Positions 53,401-60,671 of a stretch of 64,000 nucleotides of DNA are shown here, piece after piece. The stretch's first letter is position 1, and every line of letters starts with the position of its first letter. The position numbers and the translations under genes were made by a program. The DNA is taken from positions 1-64,000 of the forward strand of contig JAEXNR010000062.1 in assembly GCA_023439505.1 (NCBI GenBank), given 5' to 3'. The notes under the pieces were generated by a model that was given only the letters and a program-made list of their open reading frames with translations, searched no databases and was not told the origin of the DNA. Origin of the DNA: Bacillota bacterium (GTDB lineage Bacteria; Bacillota; Clostridia; Lachnospirales; Lachnospiraceae).

Positions 53401-54660
53401 GATACCCCAACAGTAACGCCAACAGTAACCCCAACAGTAACGCCGACTATAACGCCGACTGAAACGCCAACTGAAACGCCAACAGTAACACCAACACCAA
53501 TTCCTGTTACACCTTCACCGACGCCGACTATAATTCCGGGGCAGTGGAAAGAGACAGTTACGAATAATAAAGCGGAGTATATCATATATGGCTATAGCAG
53601 TGAGGTCTGGGAGAAGGTCAAGGATAATATTAAAAACAATACTTCAAAAGAAATCAATATAACCTTGAAGAATACGAATATCATTTCAGCAGAGGTACTA
53701 AAAGAATTGAAAGGAAAAGAAGTTACGCTTACCATCACTCTTGAGAATGGAATTACATGGATGTTTATGGGTGAGGATATGACTGAGGATAATGGAGCAC
53801 AAAAGTGGGAAGATCTTAACCTTCAGGCAGAGCTGGGAATGGAAACAGTACCGGAGGCAGCATTGAAACTGTTGGAGAAGCAATCCGCGGGACAGATGGT
53901 TCTAAAGCACTTAAGCCTCAGTCATAACGGAGGTTTTCCCTTAACAGCCAGGCTTATACTCAATGTCGGAAAGGATATGGCAGGAAAAACAGCAAGTCTG
54001 TTCTATTATAATCCTCAAGCCAGGTCACTGGAATATAACGGTGCCGCCAGGGTAAATGAGGAAGGGAATATTACCCTATCGTTCCGGCATGCCTCTGATT
54101 ATGTAATTGCGTTGGATGAAGGGGAGCTGCTGACACAGGAACTTCAAAATGCAACTTTGACGGCAGGAAAAGATATTCTATATATTGGAGGAAATATAGA
54201 TCAATCAACTTCAGTAAAGGTCACTCTGCCGAATACACTAACTTCACTTTCCCTTAATTCGGACATGAAGCCGGTAATTACCTACCATTCCTCAGATAAA
54301 AAAGTGGCAGTGGTTGATGCCAAGGGCAGCATATCTGCAAAGGCAGAAGGAAAGACCGCAATTACTGCGGTAATTAAATCAGGAACCGCTGTAGTTAAGA
54401 TAGAGACCATAGTTACGGTGAAAAAGGCGTATATTAAATTGGTCAGGGAAAAAGTGAATTTCAAGGTTGGAGAAGGCTATACCTATCAGGCAGTGGGTTA
54501 TGGAATCAGCTCCAATAAAATAAGCTGGCGTACTACCATGAGGAACATTCTTGTTATTAATAAAAAAAGTGGCAAGGCAGTTGCCAAATCCAAAGGTACG
54601 GATTATGTTGTAGCAGAATACGGTCCTATGCGTAAGATTTTAAAAGTGACTGTAAAATAG
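50470..54660 (+). CDS. Large modular secreted GH53 endo-galactanase
   Basis: About 1396 residues. Signal peptide to ~30. Two related CBM61-like beta-sandwich domains (~35-195, 200-330; GYIANAGFERDIWS and MSNGSFENGDITNW starts), GH53 (~350-740; acid/base Glu511 in VQIGNETNNG, nucleophile Glu614 in VAETAYPF), a Big_4-type Ig domain (~750-810), a third jelly-roll CBM (~815-945; YVVNPGFEDSD), a Pro-Thr linker (PTVTP units, ~950-990), an unrecognised ~190-residue domain, then two Ig-like Big_2 domains at the end. CBM61 binds beta-1,4-galactan in known GH53 enzymes. ATG 50470 has GGGGA 5 nt upstream; start uncertain. No SLH or sortase motif; wall attachment may use the C-terminal domains. Confidence 0.9.
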   Translation: MKKNRYKKLISLLLVVVIVVSMIPYSSVKAVEEAATGYIANAGFERDIWSVDAGWNINCDWNNVEIGWQKYADNTSIAAGSGAYCFKFWVKDTAPVSQNITISQTLNDLPAGVYTLSGKIMGGADVSFYTETVSGAAITVVPGPAVTTTGWNNWDTFTMKDIVITADGTDLPIGIVMSGMAGAYGYVDDITITRQEPYEISMSNGSFENGDITNWTLSLAAGDNVGSEVYMDEWSDNKTYMFKLWNYSEEDTAFSLSRTIVDLEPGIYKAAGDFMGKEGSSGLTLNAGSVSGGAIVTTGWDKWSTIETEQFTVGEEGIVSISISGNITIGYWGDIDNIKLYKLDGAPTNIPDPVDANIYVKRVDGLSTDFIKGVDISSIISEEDSGVKFYNEAGAEQDIFDTLAGAGVNYIRARVWNDPYDAKGNGYGGGNCDLQKAITIGKRATEYGMKLLIDFHYSDIWADPEKQQAPKAWADMKIEDKKSALYQYTKQSLQAFLDAGVDVGMVQIGNETNNGMCGEKSWENMCALFSQGSKAVRDICAENAGQNILVALHFTIPETAGRYMGYAKTLFDYGVDYDVFASSYYPYWNGSLSNLTNVLKNVATTYNKKVMVAETAYPFTLKDGDGNGNNIGEGSELAAYPATVQGQATAIRDVIQAIADIGEAGLGMFYWEPAWIPVGPASQIEENRILWERYGSGVASSYAQEYNPTITWYGGSSWDNQALFDYSGKPLDSLYVFNYVNTGTVTAIKIDAVETITKLSYLGETIQLPDTVVATYNNMTRAGLAVVWNVTELEAAMNGGIGTYTIHGSVTGTDLTTYCTVTVDPVPPTNYVVNPGFEDSDRSMWNITYPDGSAHTDFAENTDPKTGNYSLHYYSVEGVNFKAEQTITGLLPGYYSFNLYLQGGDAGTTPDMYIYAEAEGRTYKEMTGVNGWVQWRNPEIDSIYVKDGTVTIGVVIQCAGGGWGTLDDFYLYRTGDIDTPTVTPTVTPTVTPTITPTETPTETPTVTPTPIPVTPSPTPTIIPGQWKETVTNNKAEYIIYGYSSEVWEKVKDNIKNNTSKEINITLKNTNIISAEVLKELKGKEVTLTITLENGITWMFMGEDMTEDNGAQKWEDLNLQAELGMETVPEAALKLLEKQSAGQMVLKHLSLSHNGGFPLTARLILNVGKDMAGKTASLFYYNPQARSLEYNGAARVNEEGNITLSFRHASDYVIALDEGELLTQELQNATLTAGKDILYIGGNIDQSTSVKVTLPNTLTSLSLNSDMKPVITYHSSDKKVAVVDAKGSISAKAEGKTAITAVIKSGTAVVKIETIVTVKKAYIKLVREKVNFKVGEGYTYQAVGYGISSNKISWRTTMRNILVINKKSGKAVAKSKGTDYVVAEYGPMRKILKVTVK

Positions 54661-54719
54661 GTATAAGAAACAAAAGTCCCATGATAAAGAAATTATAACT
54701 GTATTAAAATATGAAATCG

Positions 54720-54815
54720 GGCAGAATTAGCCCTGATATGCTCCCTCTGAAGCTGACAAGTTTTATTCGCTTGTTTGTCAGCTACAGAGGGAGTTCGTCA
54801 GTAGGGCTGTCTGCC
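54720..54815. repeat. Long imperfect hairpin after the large GH53 gene
   Basis: Nested arms pair in order: GGCAGA/TCTGCC, AGCCCT/AGGGCT, TGA/TCA, CTCCCTCTG/CAGAGGGAG, GCTGACAA/TTGTCAGC, with small interruptions and a loop near 54765. No T-run follows, so it is not a standard terminator; it may be a palindromic mobile element or a transcript-stabilising structure. Confidence 0.7.
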
Positions 54816-54937
54816 TGTTATTGTTATTGGTTCAAACCCATTTAAGGTCACTTCCTGTACTTCTGGTCCTTTTGTTTTGCATGTTCCTGTGTTACAATAA
54901 AAATAATAACATTTAATTTGTTTTAGGGGGTGCTAAT

Positions 54938-55705
54938 ATGGAGCGTATGCCCGCATTATTTGTCGGTCATGGTTCACCTATGAATGCAATTGAAGAAAAC
55001 CGGTTTGTTGAGGAATGGAGAGCGCTGGGGAATAAGATGGTGTGTCCTAAGGCAATATTATCTGTATCCGCTCACTGGTTTACGAAGGATACACGGGTAT
55101 CGGATGCGATAGAACCGAAAACAGTCTATGATATGTACGGTTTTCCCAAAGAGCTGTATCAGATTGTATATCCTGCGAAGGGCTCCCCTCCTCTGGCTCA
55201 TCAGGTGCAAAGTATGATCAGCCGAAGTGTTTCTGTGGATAATACCTGGGGCCTTGACCATGGAACCTGGTCCGTGCTTCACAGAATGTATCCTAAAGCG
55301 GATATTCCGGTCTTCCAGCTGAGTGTGGACAGAACTGCATCTGCTGCTGAGCATTATAAAATTGGCAGGGAGATATACCAGCTTCGGGAGCAGGGCGTGA
55401 TGGTGTTTGGAAGCGGTAATATTGTGCATAATCTTGCAAGAATCGGCTGGGATATGGAAGGCGGTTATTCCTGGGCAGAGGAGTTTGACGGTTATGTTAA
55501 GAAGAATATACTTCAGCGCGCAGATGAAAATGTAATAGATTATCAGAAGGCAGGAAGCTGCTCTGCGCTAGCATTTACCACATTGGATCATTATGCCCCT
55601 TTATTGTATGTATTGGGTGCAGCAAGGAAAGATGATAAAATTACAGTATTTAATGATGCATGTGTTCTGGGCTCACTTTCCATGACAGGGTATTTGTTTG
55701 AATAG
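54938..55705 (+). CDS. LigB/DODA-type extradiol dioxygenase (YgiD-like)
   Basis: 255 residues. Class III extradiol dioxygenase fold with metal-site His residues: ALFVGHGSPMNAIEEN, SVSAHWFT, TWGLDHGTWSVL, and LDHYAPLLYVLG late. Resembles 4,5-DOPA dioxygenase-like YgiD proteins, which use Fe(II) or Zn; the true substrate is unknown, and oxygen use would be odd in an anaerobe, so a stress or detoxification role is possible. GGGGGTG lies before ATG. Followed 66 nt later by a pirin, a common redox-stress pairing. Confidence 0.9.
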   Translation: MERMPALFVGHGSPMNAIEENRFVEEWRALGNKMVCPKAILSVSAHWFTKDTRVSDAIEPKTVYDMYGFPKELYQIVYPAKGSPPLAHQVQSMISRSVSVDNTWGLDHGTWSVLHRMYPKADIPVFQLSVDRTASAAEHYKIGREIYQLREQGVMVFGSGNIVHNLARIGWDMEGGYSWAEEFDGYVKKNILQRADENVIDYQKAGSCSALAFTTLDHYAPLLYVLGAARKDDKITVFNDACVLGSLSMTGYLFE

Positions 55706-55771
55706 AATATATGCTGCGCCAGGGATGATTACTGTGAGATTAACTATACAAACAGAAAGGTTGTGTGAGGA

Positions 55772-56617
55772 ATGAAACAGTGCAGGATTAGAAAAGAAAT
55801 AAAAGGGCAACGGGCAGTGGATGGAGCCGGGGTACATCTGGTACGTGTGCTGGGCATGAATGATGTGGATGCTTTTGATCCGTTTCTTATGCTGGATTCT
55901 TTTGATTCAAGAAATTCGGCTGATTATATCGCCGGGTTTCCCATGCATCCCCACAGGGGAATTGAGACGATTACCTATTTAATTCAGGGTGAAGTCGAGC
56001 ATAAGGATAGTCTAGGCAACAAAGGAGTGATTCGTTCCGGTGAAGCACAGTGGATGACTTCGGGAAGCGGTATACTTCATGAAGAAATGCCCCGGAAATC
56101 CGAACGAATGCTGGGCTTTCAAGTATGGCTTAATTTACCTCAGCCAAAGAAGATGACGGAACCTGCTTATCTTAGCATTACGGGAAATGATATTGGCCTT
56201 CTGGACACAGATGATGCTAAAATCAGGGTACTGTCCGGGGAATTTGCCGGAGTGACGGGTATTACGCCCCGGTATATTCCGGTATCAATTTATGATATTC
56301 TCATCTTTGAGGGAAAAGAGATTGTAATACCGGTCAAACCGGAGGAAACGGTATTTTTATTCCTGATAGAGGGAGATTGCAGTATTGAGGGAAGAAGAAT
56401 ACCGGAAAAGACCGCGGTATTATTGGACAGCGGAGAAGGTATTGCCTTGAGTGCGCCTCCCGATACCACCTCCCGCATTATCTTTTTTTCAGGAAAACCG
56501 CTTCATGAGCCAATTTCCTGGGGCGGGCCTATCGTCATGAATACCCAGGAAGAATTGAGACTGGCATTTGAAGAATTGAGACAGGGGAGTTTTATTAAAC
56601 ATAACCCTCATTCCTAA
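55772..56617 (+). CDS. Pirin-family cupin protein
   Basis: 281 residues, two cupin domains. The metal-site region is present: FPMHPHRGIETITYLIQGEV EHKD with His-x-His, and SGSGILHEEMP with His and Glu. Some pirins are quercetinases; others bind regulators. The location after the dioxygenase suggests a shared operon. AGAAAGG precedes ATG. Confidence 0.93.
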   Translation: MKQCRIRKEIKGQRAVDGAGVHLVRVLGMNDVDAFDPFLMLDSFDSRNSADYIAGFPMHPHRGIETITYLIQGEVEHKDSLGNKGVIRSGEAQWMTSGSGILHEEMPRKSERMLGFQVWLNLPQPKKMTEPAYLSITGNDIGLLDTDDAKIRVLSGEFAGVTGITPRYIPVSIYDILIFEGKEIVIPVKPEETVFLFLIEGDCSIEGRRIPEKTAVLLDSGEGIALSAPPDTTSRIIFFSGKPLHEPISWGGPIVMNTQEELRLAFEELRQGSFIKHNPHS

Positions 56618-56656
56618 AATATACGGTTGCAAGACATATCATAGCCTATATCGTTT

Positions 56657-56870
56657 ACAGCCCGGCAATCATATTTATGTGGTAATGGAAGATTATGTTG
56701 TTGTCGGATAATTATGTTGTTGTCTGATACAGGAATAAGTTGAAAAGAAATCGTGATTATTACTAAAACACGATTTCTTTTTTTGTTGCAGCGTGAAAAG
56801 CTTAAGTACTTAACAAAAAAGAAAGTCAGGGATAGGGTCAGGCAATCAATAGAAAATGAGAAAGGAATGG
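56657..56870 (+). repeat. Duplicated lacI scrap, terminator and upstream region (copy 2)
   Basis: 56657-56697 matches 37563-37603 inside the galactan lacI at 37 of 41 positions without gaps. After a short unrelated stretch with an 18-bp direct repeat (TTATGTTGTTGTC), 56744-56870 matches 37974-38101: the hairpin AGAAATCGTG/CACGATTTCT (56746-56778) plus T-run, then TTTTGTTGCAGCGTG and on to GGCAAT. A lacI gene probably once stood here and was mostly deleted. Confidence 0.8.
56746..56784 (+). terminator. Terminator, duplicated copy 2
   Basis: AGAAATCGTG (56746-56755) pairs exactly with CACGATTTCT (56769-56778) followed by T-run. It no longer has an intact gene upstream of it except the pirin. 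Confidence 0.85.
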
Positions 56871-56994
56871 TTACTTAACAAGATTTATTTAAGTTAGTTA
56901 AGTAAAATATAACCCAAATATTATTTGTATAATGTGATGAAAATGTATAAAATGCACAAAATGCGTTGACTAACATCTTTAAAAATACTATAAT
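56871..56994 (+). promoter_or_regulatory. Promoter and dyad of the maltodextrin operon
   Basis: TTGACT (56966-56971) and TATAAT (56989-56994) with 17-nt spacer. Upstream, TTACTTAAC (56871-56879) mirrors GTTAAGTAA (56897-56905), a possible regulator site. Downstream at ~57004 AGCGCAT resembles the TGCGCA core of the galactan operators. Confidence 0.75.
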
Positions 56995-57076
56995 TTCAAT
57001 AGGTTAAGCGCATAAGTTAATAAGAATAATGATTATTTCGAGGAGGAAGTTTGAAGTTGGGAAGCAGGTGTAAACA

Positions 57077-58414
57077 GTGAAAAAATATAAAGCACTATGG
57101 TTATCTGTATTTTTCTGGGGCAGCGGACAATTTATCGTAGGACGGCAGCGATTAAAAGGATTGTTCTTCTTTGGTCTGCAGTTGTTGCTGATCGGAACGG
57201 AATTATTTAGCGGCTATTGGCTGCAATATGGGATGGGACTGATTCCTGACTTTTCTATCCGGCTCCACGGAGGGTTCTTTACCAAAGGAGTCTGGGGGTT
57301 TATCACCCTGGGCGAGAAGACGGGAGGAAGATATGGGGATCATTCCACCATGCTGCTGATTAAAGGTGTGATTGCAATCTTTCTTCTCATCCTATTTATG
57401 TTCATCTATCTATGGAACTTAAAAGATGCATACCACACCGGACAGTTGATTGACGAAGAAGGTATCTACATAACATCCAGGGAATATCTTGCCAGATTTT
57501 ATACGAAAAATTTTGTTTATTTTATCTTAGTGCCAATTGGTACAGCCTTTTTGTTCGTTGTAGTAATGCCTATCGTATTCTCGGTATTGACAGCCTTTAT
57601 CAATTATAACAGGGATCATCTTCCACCGGGAAAACTCCTTGACTGGGTTGGATTTTCCAATTTCAGAAAATTGTTTACGGTTCCGATCTGGTCTCATACA
57701 TTTTTCAGTGTCATTACCTGGACTATTCTATGGACCTTTGCAGGTTCCCTCAGCACCTACTTTGTCGGAATGTTTCAAGCCCTGATCTTAAACCACCGGG
57801 CAGTACGCTGTAAGAACTTGTTTCGAACCATACTGATCCTTCCCTGGGCGATACCCCAGATGGTTTCTCTGTTGGTATTTAGAAATCTATTGAACGGACA
57901 GTTCGGACCTGTGAACCAGATCCTGTTAAGGCTTGGGATGATATCAGAAAATATCCCCTTCTTATCAGATCCGTTGATTGCAAAGCTGACAGTTATTATG
58001 GTAAATCTATGGCTTGGATTTCCGGTTTTTATGGTTATGATGCTTGGAGTATTTGCCAATCTTGATCAAAGTCTTTATGAATCTGCGGCAATTGACGGAG
58101 CAAGTAAATATCAGAGTTTTCGTAAATTAACGCTGCCGTTGGTCTTTCAGGCAACTGCACCCAATCTGGTTATGAGTATGGCAGGGAATTTCAATGCCTT
58201 CGGTGCCATCTACTTCCTGACCCAGGGCGGACCTAATAATTCTAATATGCAATTTGCCGGAAGTACGGATATTCTGATCTCCTGGATTTACAAACTGACT
58301 TTAAACCAGCAGATGTATGATATTGCCGCAGTTATGAGTGTGCTGCTCTTTGCAATCGTCAGTGCCTTTTCTTTCTGGAACTTTAAAAGAACGACTGCTT
58401 ATAAGGAACTATAG
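57077..58414 (+). CDS. Maltodextrin-type ABC permease (MalF-like)
   Basis: 445 residues, long because of an N-terminal extension with extra membrane helices (LFFFGLQLLLIGTELFSGYW, VIAIFLLILFMFIYLW), as in MalF. EAA loop LYESAAIDGASKYQSFRKLT LP. GTG start at 57077 with AGGTG upstream; a stronger GAGGAGG further up does not fit the frame well. First gene of a four-gene operon ending in a GH13 enzyme. ATPase must come from elsewhere. Confidence 0.92.
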   Translation: MKKYKALWLSVFFWGSGQFIVGRQRLKGLFFFGLQLLLIGTELFSGYWLQYGMGLIPDFSIRLHGGFFTKGVWGFITLGEKTGGRYGDHSTMLLIKGVIAIFLLILFMFIYLWNLKDAYHTGQLIDEEGIYITSREYLARFYTKNFVYFILVPIGTAFLFVVVMPIVFSVLTAFINYNRDHLPPGKLLDWVGFSNFRKLFTVPIWSHTFFSVITWTILWTFAGSLSTYFVGMFQALILNHRAVRCKNLFRTILILPWAIPQMVSLLVFRNLLNGQFGPVNQILLRLGMISENIPFLSDPLIAKLTVIMVNLWLGFPVFMVMMLGVFANLDQSLYESAAIDGASKYQSFRKLTLPLVFQATAPNLVMSMAGNFNAFGAIYFLTQGGPNNSNMQFAGSTDILISWIYKLTLNQQMYDIAAVMSVLLFAIVSAFSFWNFKRTTAYKEL

Positions 58415-58426
58415 GGGGAAATAAGG

Positions 58427-59248
58427 ATGAGAAAGAAAATAATATCTGTTTTACTGCATACAGAGTTGATCGTGATGTCATTGGTGGTGCTTGTTCCGGT
58501 TCTTTGGATTGTGTTGTCTTCCTTTCAACCGGGAAGCGGGCCTCCGGTTCATATCAACTTAAGTAAGCTGACCATGGCCAATTACAGACGCCTTTTTTCT
58601 GAAACAAATTACGCTGTGTGGTTTTATAATACCTTCAAAATAGCCCTGACCAATATGGTTTTATCCGTTTTGCTCATTATGTTAACTGCCTGGATTATGT
58701 CGAGGTTCCAATTTAAGGGGAAGAAGACGGGACTCATGGCCATCATGATCTTATCCATGTTTCCGACCTTCTTGTCTATGACCGCCATTTATACACTGTT
58801 CCTTACCCTGGATCTGGGCGGGAATCCCATATCCCTGATTATCGTATATTCTGTGGGAGCGATTCCTTATAATACCTGGCTGGTCAAAGGATATCTGGAT
58901 GGAGTGCCCAAGGCCATTGATGAGGCCGCGTATATGGATGGATGCACACGGCTGCAGACCTTTTATAAAGTAATACTTCCCATGTCAAAGCCCATCATCA
59001 CCTATTGTGCCGTTTCTCAATTCATGCTGCCCTGGATGGATTATATTCTGCCCAATATTCTTTTATCGGGTGATAAAAGCAGAACCTTGGCGGTAGGACT
59101 GTTTGCACTGATTAACGGGAAGGAAAGCATTAATTTTACCATATTTACCTCGGGGGCGGTATTGATCGCAGTACCCATTACCATTGTGTTTATAATCTTC
59201 CAGAAATATCTGATACAGGGGATCTCGGCAGGGGCAGACAAAGGATGA
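58427..59248 (+). CDS. Maltodextrin-type ABC permease (MalG-like)
   Basis: 273 residues, six membrane segments, EAA loop IDEAAYMDGCTRLQTFYKVI LP. Starts 12 nt after the MalF-like stop with AGGGGGAAATAAGG upstream. Confidence 0.93.
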   Translation: MRKKIISVLLHTELIVMSLVVLVPVLWIVLSSFQPGSGPPVHINLSKLTMANYRRLFSETNYAVWFYNTFKIALTNMVLSVLLIMLTAWIMSRFQFKGKKTGLMAIMILSMFPTFLSMTAIYTLFLTLDLGGNPISLIIVYSVGAIPYNTWLVKGYLDGVPKAIDEAAYMDGCTRLQTFYKVILPMSKPIITYCAVSQFMLPWMDYILPNILLSGDKSRTLAVGLFALINGKESINFTIFTSGAVLIAVPITIVFIIFQKYLIQGISAGADKG

Positions 59249-59318
59249 TATTTCTGAAAGTTTTATAATAATAGAAAAGAAAGAATGCGCAAGAAGCTGC
59301 GCGGGAATGGAGGAAAGA

Positions 59319-60656
59319 ATGAAAATGAAAAAAGTAATTAGTCTTTTACTGGTGGCGGTAATGATTTGTGGACTGTTTGCAGGCTGCAAAAAGGGGGAGA
59401 TACCTACAGACCAGAACGAAACGAAGACGGAAAATCCGTCTGATGTAAAGGATACGAAAGACGTGGAAAAACCTGCTGAAGATGGGGAGAAAATTGATGA
59501 GATCATGCCGGAGGAGGGAGCCAGTTTGAATTTCTGGACCTTATCCGGGTATCTGGAATATGGCAAAGCAGTGGCTGACTTGTTTGAGCAGAAATACGGG
59601 GTAAAGGTAGAGGTTCAGGAGAATGGTCTGGATACCGTGAATAAGATGATGTTAGATGGACCTACCGGTAATGGAGCGGATATATTTATGGCTGCCCATG
59701 ATTCCTTTGCAACTGCAAAGGATGCAGGGATTTTAGCCGAACTCAGTGAAAGCGCCTCAGGTCTGGTGAAAGATAACATCAATGAAACCGCGGTAAAAAC
59801 CGTTACACAGGAGGGTAAAATATATGGGGTTCCGGTTTCCATAGAGACCTATGCCCTGCTATATAATAAAACACTGGTGACCGGAGAACCTGCATCAACC
59901 TTCGAACAGATCAGGGAAGAGGCACTGGCTTATAACAATGCTTCTGAGAATAAATTCTGGTATTTGACAGTACCTACGGACGGCTATCCGGCCTATCCCT
60001 TCCTCAGTCTTTACGGTTTCCGATTGTTTGGAGCGGACGGAACAGATGGAGACAATCCAGGCTTTAACACACCTGAATTTATACAGGGACTGGAAGTCAT
60101 CGCATCGTTAAAGGAGATGATCCCCATCAAGTCGGATGATCTGAAAATGGAGACCATGTCCTTGCTGGAACAGAATTTCAAAGATGGTAAAACAGCTTAT
60201 TATCCCATTGGACCGTGGTTGATTAAATCCCTGAAGGAAGAGAATATTGATTTTGGGGTGACCACACTTCCAACCTATGACGGCAAGCCCATGAGATCCT
60301 TCAGTGCAGTACAGAATGCATATGTTTCAGCTTACACCAAATATCCGAAAGCAGCAGAGTTGTTTGCGACTTTCCTGACCTCTGATGAGGCGGCTTCCCT
60401 GCTGTATAAATTATCTTATAAAATAACAGCAAAAAAGGACATCACAAAGGTAGAAGGCTTGAAAGACGATGAACAGCTAAGGGTATTTTCCGAGGAATTT
60501 ACCAAGTCAGTACCGATGCCAAGTACCAAGAGGATCTCTTACTACTGGACCATTGTCCAGAGTGTATTAAATGCTGTTTTCGACGGAACTATGACACCTG
60601 CTGAGGGAGCAGATAAAGCGCAGAAGGATTTTGAGGCATTGGTAGCCAGCGAGTAA
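59319..60656 (+). CDS. Maltodextrin-binding lipoprotein (MalE-like)
   Basis: 445 residues. Lipobox LFAGC, an acidic Lys/Glu linker to ~55, then a family-1 binding fold (NFWTLSGYLEYGKAVADLFE QKYGVKVEVQENGLD; KIYGVPVSIETYALLYNK; FKDGKTAYYPIGPWLIKSLK) typical of maltose/maltodextrin binders. ATG 59319 follows GGAGG by 5 nt; an in-frame ATG at 59307 lies before the site and is rejected. Confidence 0.92.
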   Translation: MKMKKVISLLLVAVMICGLFAGCKKGEIPTDQNETKTENPSDVKDTKDVEKPAEDGEKIDEIMPEEGASLNFWTLSGYLEYGKAVADLFEQKYGVKVEVQENGLDTVNKMMLDGPTGNGADIFMAAHDSFATAKDAGILAELSESASGLVKDNINETAVKTVTQEGKIYGVPVSIETYALLYNKTLVTGEPASTFEQIREEALAYNNASENKFWYLTVPTDGYPAYPFLSLYGFRLFGADGTDGDNPGFNTPEFIQGLEVIASLKEMIPIKSDDLKMETMSLLEQNFKDGKTAYYPIGPWLIKSLKEENIDFGVTTLPTYDGKPMRSFSAVQNAYVSAYTKYPKAAELFATFLTSDEAASLLYKLSYKITAKKDITKVEGLKDDEQLRVFSEEFTKSVPMPSTKRISYYWTIVQSVLNAVFDGTMTPAEGADKAQKDFEALVASE

Positions 60657-60671
60657 AGTGAGGAAAGTGCT

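Noticed and set aside
53400..53530. CRISPR-like regular repeat
   Set aside because: The periodicity is the coding sequence of the PTVTP linker, without spacers or cas genes; no CRISPR array was found.
53376..53585. Gly/Val-repeat minus-strand ORF
   Set aside because: It is the antisense of the Pro-Thr linker of the large galactanase.
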